Positions 34,633 to 46,300 of a stretch of 64,000 nt of DNA are shown piece after piece. Below the pieces are notes generated by a model. That model made no database searches. It saw nothing but the letters and a program-made list of their open reading frames with translations, and had not been told where the DNA came from. Source of the stretch: Ciona savignyi (lineage: Eukaryota; Chordata; Ascidiacea; Phlebobranchia; Cionidae); NCBI GenBank assembly GCA_000149265.1, contig CH003046.1:662594-726593 (forward strand), written 5' to 3'. A program made the position numbers and the translations under genes. The stretch's first letter is position 1, and each line of letters begins with the position of its first letter.

Positions 34633-36215
34633 TTATTTAACGGTTTTAACCACAAGTTGGATACTGTTGTGAGGAGAATTGATATCTTTTAACAAGTACG
34701 TTCCTGTATATGGATCAACATAGTCGGCATACATTATTTCATTCTTTAACGTGTAGCCAAGATTTTTGGTTATTCGTTGGGTGTAGAATGACGTTGGCTC
34801 GCTAGTTATGTAATCACACCTCATCTCCTTGGCCAGTAACTCCAACCTAAAAACTTAAATTAGAACTAGTGCTGGGCTATTAAGGTATGCAATAATTACT
34901 CAAAAACATTAAAAAGAGTAACATGCCGAAATGTTGTAAATTGTTATATTAGTTGTAGCTTGTGGATTAGTGCGTTGTGTTTCAGTCGAAAGGTTGCATG
35001 ATTCGAAACTGATCGTTAGCTAGTCGGTTGTGTCTTCAGATACTTATCTGTCATCGCCTGAATCTAGTGGATTAACTGGATCTACTAAAACTAAATGAAC
35101 ATCTTACTCATGTACAACACATTCCAATAGTTCTGGTAGTTGTTTGCGTTAAAGTAAACCAACACCGCGTTGTTTAGTATCGTAGATTACCGTTTGTAGA
35201 GTTTCGTCGATATTCCCCGGCCACAATACGATTCCTTGACGGTTGTCGCAGCAGCGCAGAGGTATAAACTATCTCCGACATAAGAGGCAATATTCTTGTT
35301 GAGGGTGTCCAGCAGTCTCTGACAATTGCTTAGTAATATAACTTATCTCTTTCGTGACCTAAAAAGCTCAAATGATTGAATTATCACAGCAGGTGATGTA
35401 ATAAAGTAAGGGTTTTTAAACGCAGCAAACAAAATCCTAATCTAGTTTTATTATTTAATATTATTAACGAAAACTTGCATGCCGCCAGGTTCTTAAGTAA
35501 CAAAGAGTCATCCAGTTATACTGTTACTTCCCAGACTGGATTAGGGATACGAATTAACATAATAACAAGGCTAGTACCTCCACAGAAGACAATTCGGATA
35601 GCGGTTTCGTTTCTTTTTCCGCGCGATGGAGTAATCCAAGTATTACCCAACGTCCTCTCCTGTTTGTTTATTATATGCACTCAACGAAACGTTGTCTTGG
35701 ATGCAATTCTGAAAACATTTGTGTTATTGGTTTCAATATAGGTAAGCACAGACACGGCAAGACGAAAGAACATGATTCTCTCTCGGGAAAATGTGGTGGG
35801 AGAGTTATTGATGTTTAACCTGCAGACATTGTATAGAACGCTTCCGAGCTCGTAGCTGTTTGACGTTGTTGTCTGGTACTGTATGGAGAATGCTTCGTGT
35901 ATTTAACGGAGTTGCAAATAAATTGCAATTCTGAATACTGTTATAGTTTAGCCCTTATTATTTTAATGCTTTAAAGTGTCTTCTTCTTGTATATCATCTT
36001 TAGTAACTTACGTTAATGTATTCACCAGCCACGGAAACGTATATATCACTAATGTAGTGTCGTATTAATGATGAGTTAACTGGCTCTCTTGGTAGATAAT
36101 GATTTAGAATTAGATCGGTCATTACATCTTTGTCTGCAGCTGTCAACCGTCGGCAACCAATCTGTCCTGATATCAATTCTTGGTCGATGGTGTCTGCTAT
36201 CATTTTCAAACCCTA
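34633..36215 (-). pseudogene. GNAT N-acetyltransferase spanning the A/B junction
   Basis: Four exons on the minus strand. About 36215-36012 encodes MIADTIDQELISG and CRRLTAADKDVMTDLILNHY, ending at GTAAGT. 35708-35578 encodes NCIQDNVSLSAYNKQTGED. About 35340-35191 encodes the acetyl-CoA-binding region (SLYLCAAATTVKESYCGRGI). 34846-34633 encodes the C-terminus (ITKNLGYTLKNEIMYADYVD) with the LGY/DY pattern of arylalkylamine NATs, then stop. It has the only complete last exon in the window. Exon 2 is two bases shorter than the A copy, with a TAA near 35650, so it may be broken unless a donor just before it is used. Confidence 0.68.
34950..35155 (+). mobile_element. SINE family 1, diverged
   Basis: Head-like ttgtagcttgtggattagtg, then gaaaggttgcatgattcgaa and ctagtcggttgtgtcttc. 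Lies in the last intron of the GNAT gene. Confidence 0.65.
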
Positions 36216-36781
36216 CGCCTAAATCCAACAAACTTATGTCTAAAATAAAACACGATAACTGTTAACCGCTCTGGAGCCACTAATGTAACTTTTCATTGCT
36301 AAGATTAATAATTAACTAAACTACACATATTTCACCGAAATGGAAATGTTAATAAAATGCGAAGCAAACATTAAGAATGAGAGGTTGACCTAATAGTAAC
36401 AATGGTTGTGCTAAATGGTTGGTTAATTATTATACAAGTGAACTTGTTTTATGGTCACATACTTGTATTAAGCTCAACAAACAAAAATCTCAACAGATGT
36501 ACCTTTACCTAACTGTAAAACGATATTGTCAGAATTGCGCAAATAAACAAGAATCCTAAACAAACACTGTTAGCATTTAAAAACCAATTAGTTTTCATGG
36601 TAAGCATTTTTTAAATAGTTTTACACTTTTAGGATTCAAAATAAACTAAATTAGTCTAGAAAATACTGATACCATTCGCCTTAGGTTAGAAGCTTCTGTA
36701 CAAAAAACTATTGAAGTAAGCATAATATGATCAACAGAAAAGTTGTTCAGTAATAAATTTTCTTTTGTTTTACATTAGTAA
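36216..36781. other. Non-coding, matches 17758-18245
   Basis: No gene seen. The match to segment A stops at about 36680, just before the insertion described next. Confidence 0.6.
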
Positions 36782-37872
36782 AATTTTGATGACGTCATGC
36801 ATTGTGCAATGACGTCATGTGTTTCTATTTAGATCAACAAAAACTATCTTTTTTTCTTATTTACAACCAAAACAGTATGTAGCAAAAGTAATTTATGATT
36901 ATATTTGGACCATTTTTGTACTACTCTTTTTGTGATGACCTCACAACTTGACTGATGACGTCGTAATACGCAAATCATTTTTTTTTTTTTTTTACTTTCG
37001 CCCAATGAAACACAAACACATAGCCACAGGAAAACAAAACTGATGCAAAACAACTTCAAAAAGGTTCCTTATTGCTAGAACTACTTGAAAATAAAGCACA
37101 ACTGCTTCCAGAATCACTATCAGCCAACAAAAGGGCAGTTTTTTCAACAGAATATCTGTTTTCACCCTCCATAAGCTCAAAAAATGGCCTAATCCAAAAT
37201 GTACAAGCGCAAAACGAATGGATTGTTTTCAAACTAATCAAGCGAACCATGACGACAATAGTTGAAAAACTAATCGGGGACTAAAACCGCAATTAAAACT
37301 AATTAAAACAACCAAAACCACACATATATTTATACGTTTTTTAAAACTTAAATAACTAAAAAATTTTAAATGCAAACCTATATATCATCTTATATTGGTA
37401 AACGCAGAAATTATTCAGCCTCTCCAACGCCATCTCACTGATCAAAATCGGCCGTATACTTTTCCACCTTATGAATTTTTCGGGCGCTNNNNNNNNNNNN
37501 NNNNNNNNNNNNNNNNNNNNNNNNNNNNNNNNNNNNNNNNNNNNNNNNNNNNNNNNNNNNNNNNNNNNNNNNNNNNNNNNNNNNNNNNNNNNNNNNNNNN
37601 NNNNNNNNNNNNNNNNNNNNNNNNNNNNNNNNTGTGTTTGTGTTTCATTGGGCGAAAGTAAAAAAAAAAAAAAAATGATTTGCGTATTACGACGTCATCA
37701 GTCAAGTTGTGAGGTCATCACAAAAAGAGTAGTACAAAAATGGTCCAAATATAATCATAAATTACTTTTGCTACATACTGTTTTGGTTGTAAATGAGAAA
37801 AAAAGATAGTTTTTGTTGATCTAAATAGAAACGCATGACGTCATTGCACAATGCATGACGTCATCAAAATAG
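36782..37872. mobile_element. Long-TIR element with CRE palindromes, spanning a gap
   Basis: 36782-37022 and 37633-37872 are inverted copies of about 240 bp. Each arm begins ttttgatgacgtcatgc and contains two TGACGTCA palindromes plus a third half-site, and an A/T homopolymer of about 15. The middle has a short AT-rich segment and 144 Ns. Segment A lacks the whole insertion at the matching place (about 18245). A 71-codon frame at 37072-37284 has no recognisable domain. Confidence 0.8.
37489..37632. other. Assembly gap, 144 N
   Basis: Undetermined bases inside the long-TIR element, where a palindrome would be expected to hinder assembly. Confidence 0.99.
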
Positions 37873-38536
37873 GCAGATAAAGGGTTAATTTAAAAATCAA
37901 TACTTTGGAAATGCCAGAACGATGGCTTCAATTGATGGCCGTTTTGTTGAGTATTTTTATTGTGGGTACCTAGCAGCTTTTCACAATGACCTGTTGCTTT
38001 GTAATATGAATTGTTTTCTTTTTGTCTGCGACACGCTTGTGACAGACATGCTATGTCCCTTTATTGATTATTAGCATAAGGGGTTTTCAATTAGGCTGGT
38101 TTGTTGCTATTTTGCAACGACTTTTTATTTAAAAAATGGTGAATTTCCGCTATCAGGAATATGTAATAAACAGGCCAATTTTTCTGCATTTTGAGAGTTC
38201 GCCGATATCTCCGTACAAACCATATACAAACGCAGTCTATATACTGTTTAATTATAATATTCAATCGTGGATGCAATACACTATTCCTAGGCATAGTAAA
38301 AAGCTTAACAGTTAAAACCAACACAAATCGATAGTGGATTTCAGTGAACAAAGGGTTACCCACTATGTATCAATTTGCGGGAACCCTCTACTAAGAAAGC
38401 ATATATCTTAGAGTCAGAATTGGTTTCAAAAATATTGGTGGCTAACAAGTGACATTTTATGAAGCTTGTTTCTGCAAGCAGAAACTGATCGGTCCGTGAG
38501 TTACCAAATCAATCTTATTTTTAATGCTCAATTAAA
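37873..38536. other. Non-coding, matches 18262-18915
   Basis: No gene seen. Similarity ends at caattaaactagagagtg where a MITE end begins in B only. Confidence 0.6.
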
Positions 38537-39641
38537 CTAGAGAGTGTCAACCACGTGTTTAACCACCACTATTTGTAAAACACATTTTTGTATGCCATAT
38601 ATTCATACTACAGGATCCCTAACCTCAAATTGTATTTTATACACCGAGTATGTACCGGTAGTTTGTTTCTGCAAGCATAAACGCATGGGTCCCAGAGTTA
38701 TCAACCAAACTTATTTTCCATATTTAAATTAAAAAAGAATAATCGTGTTATTTTAACAAAAAATTTACCACAAAAGTTTTAAACTAGAACTTCTTTTCAA
38801 GCGCTGTAGTGAAATTTGTCCGGTCCGTTGGTCTAACCGTTAAGTGCGTCGCCATTCAATCGAAAGGTTGCAGGTGCAAAACTGGTCGCTAGCTAGTCGG
38901 TTGTGTCCTTGGAAGAGGCACTTTACGGACATTGCCTGAACCCAGCGGATTAATGGGTTCTACCAAATTGAAGAAACGTGTCTATCATATACAACATACT
39001 GCAATAGCCCCGGTAACCCGACGATGGGCACGAGGTGATCTGATGATTGCCCGTGTGTTAACCCCCTTGGTTTCCCCATTCACGGGGATAAAAATGAATA
39101 TCCTCCTATGCATACACAACACACTGCAATATCCAACATTTCCTCAGAACGCGGGTTCAAATATATATGTCGATTACAAATTTTATTTTTTCAAAAATAC
39201 GTGAAATTTAGGGATATTCCTCTGGGCTATCTGATAAAAGCATATCTAGGCCAACATTCTATATACTTTTAATCTTGATTTCCAAGTGTTCTAAGCCTGA
39301 ATGCTCGTTACATAGTCTCGAAATAACCCTCAACTAAAGAAAAAATCAGGTGTTCCTTTTTCTTCCTGAATTTCCCTGTCATCAATCGCACATCGACCGT
39401 GGGATCTATATAACTAACATATCATGAGAGATTTACCCAAAACTTATTAAACTATTTATTCGTGTGTATATATAGTGTTAAGTAGAATGCTAATTTGTTG
39501 CGTTATGTTTTGGGGGGATTTATCTGAAAAGTATATAAAATAAAAATTGTGGTTAGGGACCCTGTAGCATGAATATATGGCATACAACATGTGTTTTACA
39601 AATAGTGGTGGTTAAACACGTGGTTGACACTTTCTAGTTAA
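38537..39641. mobile_element. MITE termini enclosing a SINE and a dispersed repeat
   Basis: Left terminus ctagagagtgtcaaccacgtg at 38537 and right terminus cacgtggttgacactttctag at about 39620-39640. Between them lie a full SINE (38819-39110) and a segment shared with 18955-19262. Confidence 0.75.
38819..39110 (+). mobile_element. SINE family 1, full-length, inside a MITE
   Basis: Head ccggtccgttggtctaaccg, gaaaggttgcaggtgcaaaa, core ggaagaggcactttacgg, tail cacggggataaaaatgaata. Confidence 0.82.
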
Positions 39642-39644
39642 ATA

Positions 39645-39765
39645 TTTGTAGTCAATTCAAATATCGGAATGTGGAACCGTCCGCCCGATCTTAAAACATT
39701 ATCAAGCAGCCTTTGTGCGAAACGTTCTGAACCACCGCCACCCATCCAACCGAGGATACAATATT
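39645..39765 (+). pseudogene. Exon 3 relic of a lectin-like gene
   Basis: Encodes NIGMWNRPPDLKT and LCAKRSE, matching the end of exon 3 in copies A1, A2 and B2, but the stop is lost and upstream exons are absent. Confidence 0.7.
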
Positions 39766-40386
39766 CTATGTTTTATTGATATTTTGCATTTGTTTATATA
39801 TCTGCACGTGTATCTAAAATTTGAGAACGTTAATAACGTGATAACCACAATTACTTCTACAACTCATTTTGACGATACATGTTTTTTGTTTTTTTTAAAT
39901 AATCCCGCCCCCACTTTCTTTGCTTTTCATTTGAAGTATGTGGCGTGATAAAGACCGTACTTATTAGTCGCAAATTAAACTAGAGAGTGTCGACCATATG
40001 AAGGGAGTTCATTTCTGAAAGCAGAAACGGATGGGTCCCGGAGTTTACAAACCACACTTGTTTTGGGTTTTCAGTCAGATTTGTGTATATCTTTACCTTA
40101 TTAGTTAACACTTCCCGCCTAGACACTAAACGCGGAGTAAAAACTATGCCAAATCATCCACAGATTTTCAGGTAACATTATGAAAGTTTGGGGTAGTACC
40201 TTTTACCTTTCGGTCTCTTTTGCAATATGTGTTGCACTAACCGTAAGAGAAAAAAACTGTTTAGACTTATCTTAGCAGAGCTTGATCAAATTTAGTTTTA
40301 TTTATCAAATCAGTATTATAAATATTTTACCCCCTATTGTTTAGCAGGCCAGGTGTGATATGTCTTAAAGTATTAACGACAATTCC
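39766..40386. other. Non-coding, with a decayed lectin-family promoter
   Basis: 39766-40150 matches 28350-28830; 40150-40386 is a diverged copy of the family promoter (ccacagattttcaggtaaca, tataaatattttacc). No other gene seen. Confidence 0.6.
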
Positions 40387-40820
40387 ATGAATTTCTTTGG
40401 TATAATGAACGTTGTCTGTGGTTTAAGCATTGCATTGTCAGGTATGGTTTATTGCAAATATTTATTGTGATTGATTCCAACATTATACAGTTGTATCTGC
40501 ATTTCAACGAGGTCAAAATGTCATGCAATCGTATTTAACATTGAAGAATGGGAATTCGTTGGCTATACCTAATGTGCTTGAATGTTGCACCCATTTCGGC
40601 CAATGCAACAGTTACCACCTACCATGCATCTATGCCGGGAAAATTCAATGCAATAGTGATCGAAATCACTTCTGGTTTTTGGATTGAAATAGAAATAACT
40701 GACTAGTTCAGAGGTTGGTACGCCGCTATTGTTGTAAATTGGACATTGTATTTCGAAGGTTGCGTTTACCAACTGGATATACAAACCTTGTTTTAGAAAC
40801 ATGGATATTAAAAATATTTA
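40387..40820 (+). pseudogene. Lectin-like gene, copy B1, truncated
   Basis: Exon 1 (40387-40441) encodes MNFFGIMNVVCGLSIALS with a GT donor. Exon 2 starts at 40491 but is frameshifted within about 60 bp and has a stop at about 40704. Similarity ends near 40820, where a MITE begins, so the second half is missing. Confidence 0.72.
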
Positions 40821-40841
40821 TTCAACAATCTCATTTTAATA

Positions 40842-41790
40842 CTAGACAATGTCAACCACGATTTGTAAAACACATGTTGTATGCCATATATTCCTGCTAC
40901 AGGGCCCCTAACCACAATTTGTATTTTATACACCGAGTATATAGTATGTTTCTGCAAGCATAAACGCATGGGTCCCATAGTTATCCAAACAAACTTATTT
41001 TCCATGTATAGTTAAATAATGAATAAACGTCTTAAATTTACGAACATTTCACCACACATGATTTAAATTAAAGCACTTTTCAAGCACTGTTTACTGAAAT
41101 GAAGCTAAATTCCCAAAACAGCCAGATTTAGTTTTTCATAGTTTCAGGAAATCCCCCTGGGTTTAGTAGATAAGTTTCTGTTATTACATGTGTGGGTCAT
41201 GTTATGTAACAATTCTTTAAGTCTCAATTTGATTTGTCGACTCCTTGTTGGAGAAGTCAGTGCAGTATGGCATGCCGGTCACAATCATAATTCAGGAACA
41301 TATCTTCGTTTTCAAGGAAATTACCCTAAGTAAATGTTTTCATTTTTAATTGGCACAGTGTCTAATGGTCTATCATTTCACCAAATTTGTACAAAATTAG
41401 ATCAGCCGTTAAAACGCTATACCCCCAAAAGCTAATTTATTAAAAAAAAACGTTTTGGTTTTTAACGTCCCAGGGGAATTACCCTGGATGCATTATTTAA
41501 AATTTTGGTTTCTGCATATCTAGATCATGTTATCTTACAAATGTCGAATTTTCATTGCGATTTTATTACTCCTTTTGGTAGATGTCGGGGCGACATGGCA
41601 TGTTTGTCACAATCATAATTTCAGAAAAAATCCTATTTTTAGGGTATTTCCCTATGTAGTTTTTTTAAGTGTTAAATCAGTTACTGGTGCACTTACATTT
41701 CACAAAATCTTATTCAAATTAGAGCTGCCGTTCAAGTGCTATGCTCAAAAAGCTAATTTATTAGAAAAACACGTGGTTGACACTCTCTAG
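40842..41790 (+). mobile_element. MITE with ~333-bp subunits and a short right terminus
   Basis: Left head with tgctacagggcccctaacc and gcataaacgcatgggtccc, two forward subunits (near 41248 and 41575), then a direct jump to the right terminus acacgtggttgacactctctag, split here as acacgtggttgac and actctctag. The right arm is deleted. Confidence 0.82.
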
Positions 41791-42315
41791 TAATAATATT
41801 CATACGTGGGTGCAGAATTTTATTACCGGGTATATAAAAGAGCTTAACAGTAAAAAATTAACCCAAGACGATAGTAGATTTAGGTGGAAAAGGGTTTTGT
41901 GGTACCCCATACCTGCCATGAACCATTTCCCGAAACCCACCCACAACACCCAACCGCACCTATAGATCAGTCTGCTTTAACGACTTATAATAACAGAGTT
42001 AAAATGGTCTGATGAGTTAAACTTTTTTTACAAGCGTAAGCTTGTTGTCCTGTCTAGTCTTTTTAGACGTAAAATCCCTTTAACTTTCTTCGAAACTTCG
42101 GTTTTGATTTTAAATCTATACGATTTCGCTAAATTCAGACCAAACGGAGTTGGTAATCCGAACACTTTCTCAGAACCTATGCATCACTTTGCCTATTGAT
42201 TGCACGTATTATGTTTATTTACAGGTGTGAAAGACTACCTTCAAACAACTTTACTAAGAGTATTAGCAACAACCGCACTTAACTGCTTCGCTGCATCTAA
42301 ATGTATAGGCTAGAG
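41791..42315. other. Non-coding, unique to segment B
   Basis: No gene seen. Confidence 0.5.
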
Positions 42316-42583
42316 CAGACTTGGGCAAATCCGGCCCGCCAGGTTCTTTATTCTGGTCCGCCTAATGTTATCGACATGTTACAAGACTCAATAGCAAGGA
42401 CACGTCTAAATTGTGATTTCACAGCTACATTTGTGCGCCGATTGACTTAAGTGCTTTCTGGTTTAAACCAAAAATATACCGTAATTCTTAGGATAGCTAT
42501 TTTATCAACAGTGAAAAACTATATGTGAGTGACGGCCCGATAACTTGGCCCGACCCCTGATTCAAATAGTGTGCCCACTTCTG
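42316..42583. mobile_element. hAT-like MITE, diverged
   Basis: Left end cagacttgggcaaa and right end tgcccacttctg are imperfect inverted repeats. Flanking 8-mers ggctagag and ggcgatag agree at 6 of 8. Internal ggcccgaccc resembles other hAT MITEs. Confidence 0.6.
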
Positions 42584-43368
42584 GGCGATAGCCTGCAGTT
42601 ACACCGAAAGTGTGCATACTGAAATAAGCTCATTATATACGCAAATAATGTTCTCAGTATATTTTTGCAGATATTTGTTACAGTTATATTTTAATTGTAC
42701 TTTAGCAGTCTGGAATTTTGGCCGGTTTAAGTGTGGTTTTATAATGTTATAATTCTTTAATAAAAAATATATATGAAACCTAGAATATAGCATTTCAAGA
42801 AACCATGCTTATTGCAGTTTCACTTTAATTCACATTATTTTTAATATGATGACGATATCCCGACGTCAATCAGTTTTGTAGAACTCAACAAGCGAGCTGA
42901 ATTTCGGACTCACGCTCAGTTCGCCACAATGACCGTTTTTGTATATTGTTTTGTATATGTATCGGTACAACCAAAAGGAAGAGAATTGGCCATGACCTTC
43001 GCCAACTAGAGGAGACGCCGTGACGGTTTTATGAAAAATGTATGCAACAATAGAAATCTCAGGTTTACGAAATTTTGCGGTAAATAACCGTAACATGTTG
43101 TTTATGTGTTAGGTTGTGTAGCCGAAAAGTTAACGCGACCAATACTTATTACGATTCATATACAAAAACGTTTCGAGGAACGATCCCGTCATGAATTCTA
43201 AACTCAGCTCGGTAAAAATAAAAAAAAGATCGTTTACGTAAAACAATCAGTCTGTTTATTTTCATTATATTACTCCATCGTTTACAGGATCAGAACAAAT
43301 ATAGTTGCTTTTCATACTAACTTTTAAATTTATTTCAATCAAGTCAAATCTTGATTGCCTTAAAAAAG
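42584..43368. other. Upstream of the intact receptor gene; tRNA-Ser-like SINE
   Basis: 43113-43210 is a diverged family 2 SINE (ttgtgtagccgaaaagttaa). No other gene recognised; the receptor's promoter must lie here but no TATA box stands out. Confidence 0.5.
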
Positions 43369-46300
43369 ATGACGATTATTTTGCTGGTCGCTATGTTGGC
43401 AGTGGCCGTAAAAGGTAAAAAATGAAATCTTTTGGATTGGTATTAAAACAATATACAAAGGTCATGTTTAATTTTCATTTAATTTGTCCTTACACATTGC
43501 TTTTAATGATACTTCACGTCGTCTTTCATCCAAAAAGTTTAAAATTCAATGCTGGAAGGTAGCTGGTCAGTTGTGTACTTGGGCAATGTACTTATTGGAA
43601 ATGGCCTGAATCCAATAGGATAGGATAGGATATTCATGTTTATCCCCGTGAATGGGAAAACCAAGGAGGTTAACACACGGGCAACCGTCCCATTACCTTG
43701 CGCCCACCGTCGGGTTACTGGAGCTATTTCAGTGCGTTGTGAATGATTTACACGTTTCTTTAGTAAAACCCCATTAATTTACTGGGTTCAGGCAATGTCC
43801 GTCAAGTGACTTCCCCAAGGCTACAACCGACTGGCTAGCGACCAGCTTCAAAATGGTAACCCTTCGGCTGAAAGTCGACAGACTAACCAACTGAGCTAAA
43901 CGATCGTTTGAATAGGAATTAAGTGCGTCTCAAATGTAAAATTATGTTTTTTTCATGATTCAGGAAAGTGGTACCAATGCGATTGCTTTCGGGATAGGAG
44001 ACTGTGTATGCGGACCGGAGTTCAAGTGAGTGGTTTCTATAACGGAATGAAGAAATGTAACGGCTACAACGACTGTGGTGACTGGAGCGACGAGAAGAAC
44101 TGCGCGGAGAAGTGTGGTCGTTACAATAAGAAGACATGCGACTGCAACGAGAAAGGTACTTGTCCCCGTGACGGATTGATCTTCCAGGATCCGTGTTACA
44201 GCTCAGACTCAGAGTGTGACGGAAAAACCTCGTGTGGAGACTGGAGCGACGAACGAAACTGCAGCTACAACTGCGCAAACGATCAGTACGAATGCAATTG
44301 CCGCGCTAATGGAGGAAAGTGCGCTCCGTTTAAGGATGAAATCAGACATTGCTACAATGAAGATGATAAGTGTAACGGGTATCGAACTTGTGTGGATTGG
44401 ACAGACGAGCAGAACTGCACCTGTAGCGGTAACTACTTGCCATGCGGCTGTATTTTGAACCCAAACAACTGTACATCACATGGTGGTTGCGTACGTAAAG
44501 ATGACATTTTGAATGACGTACAGGATTGTGCAGATAACTCCGACGAAGTATGTGACGTAGTAGAGACTATTGTAAGAAGAGCGGTCCCGTATTACTACGG
44601 CCGAACTAAGGAAATCACAACCACAAAAGTTGTTGTGTGCCGAGACGCGGCGTCCTACAGTCTTCGACTTCAGTTATCTAAATTATCAAGAAAATATAAG
44701 AAGTACAAAAAGGTGGATATATATTCGGATAAAAATCGCACTGTCATTGACACCCAGTGGTGGTATATAAATAATTACTACAACAGAAATGGGCTCCAGC
44801 AGTGTGAAAATAAAGGATTTGTTATTACACCAAACCTCTGCAACGGATTCGCAGAATGCTCTGACGGTAGCGACGAGATGTATGATGTGCCCGGTTTTAA
44901 ATGCAGAGCGTTGAGCAATTACACACAACTCAAGCAATCGTGCGTTCTTCCCCAAGTAAATCTATTGAACAACAACTTATATTGTCAGGATAAGTCGGAC
45001 ATATGTTTTGTCGACGGAAAGTTAAAATGTTTTCGTTGCCTGGACAAAAAGCTGATGATTTCTCTCAAACAAGTGTGCGACCGTGTTATTGATTGTTACG
45101 ATATGTCGGATGAATGCCTTTGCGAGAATCAGACGCTTTGCAATGACGTTTTAGGGGAATCCCGGAAGAACTGTCCGCTAGGCCAAATGCTGTGCAACAA
45201 CGAATGTATGCCAAATGAGCACGTGGTTTGTAATAAATCGCTGAGCTGTGACGGAAATGCAAACTTAAAGTATTGTATGAAATCTAAACCAGTAAACCGA
45301 AGCCTCTATGAACCAATCGGGCATTTTTTATGCCCGGCTGACCAAAAAGGAGTCGTCTACACCAACGCGAGTGCGTGCGATGGGATACCAGAATGTTACA
45401 ACCGAGAAGATGAATGTGGGGCGGGTTGTCCAATAGAATCCCATTTTTGTAAGTCCGATATCACATGCCACCATGAGGAAATGTCAGCAGTGTGGCAAAG
45501 AAAGGGACTTATATTTCTTCTTAAAAGAGAGTACTGCAATGGCCGTCCGCGTTTCTCCTTAGCTTGTGGACTTGGATTTGATGAAACAAACTGCACCGGT
45601 CGATATTACTGCAATACTCCGACCAAAAACTTGTTTAGCATCGAGAAATTATTACTATGCGACGGAGTGTTGGATTGCGATGATGGTTCGGATGAATGGG
45701 AATCTGTGTGCAACGATACCAGGTTTTACTGCAAGAGTAAACAGCCCCTCTCGGTTGCGCGCGAACGGGTTGAAAATGGGATAAAGGATTGTAGCGACGG
45801 AAGTGACGAATGCCCGGCGGACAGCAAGAAAAAAACCGTGTTTTCATCTCCGTTTGAAATGATTGGCAACCCAGTGTTTCGTGGTATTTTATGGATGATG
45901 GGTGGCATCTCTCTGCTAGGAAACACTGCGGTTTGTATCATATCAATCATGCAGGTTAGAACAGCTAAATCGGAGCTGTTAAAAGTCGCTTTTCTTTGGT
46001 TGGTGGCTAATCTTTCGGTCTCGGATTTACTCATGGGCGTTTATCTACTCTCAGTGTCTGCAATGGGAAGTCGATTTTCTGGCAGTTATTGCTATCATGA
46101 TGCTGAATGGAGGAGCAGTCAAACTTGCTCGATTCTTGGTTCTTTGGCTGTAGTTTCGACCGAAGTATCAGCTCTTATAATGGCGGCGATGGCCACAATT
46201 CGACTTGTTTCTGTTTACTTTCCCGTGAGAATGAGCAGCATAAAACGGGTGACCTACGCCGCACCTATCGTTTGCGCATGGTGCGTTGGTATTCTAATCG

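Noticed and set aside
35750-35910. Open minus-strand stretch with YELGSV...LTYIETNN as a GNAT exon
   Set aside because: Differences between the A and B copies look unconstrained, and the true exon 2 starts after the acceptor at 35709.
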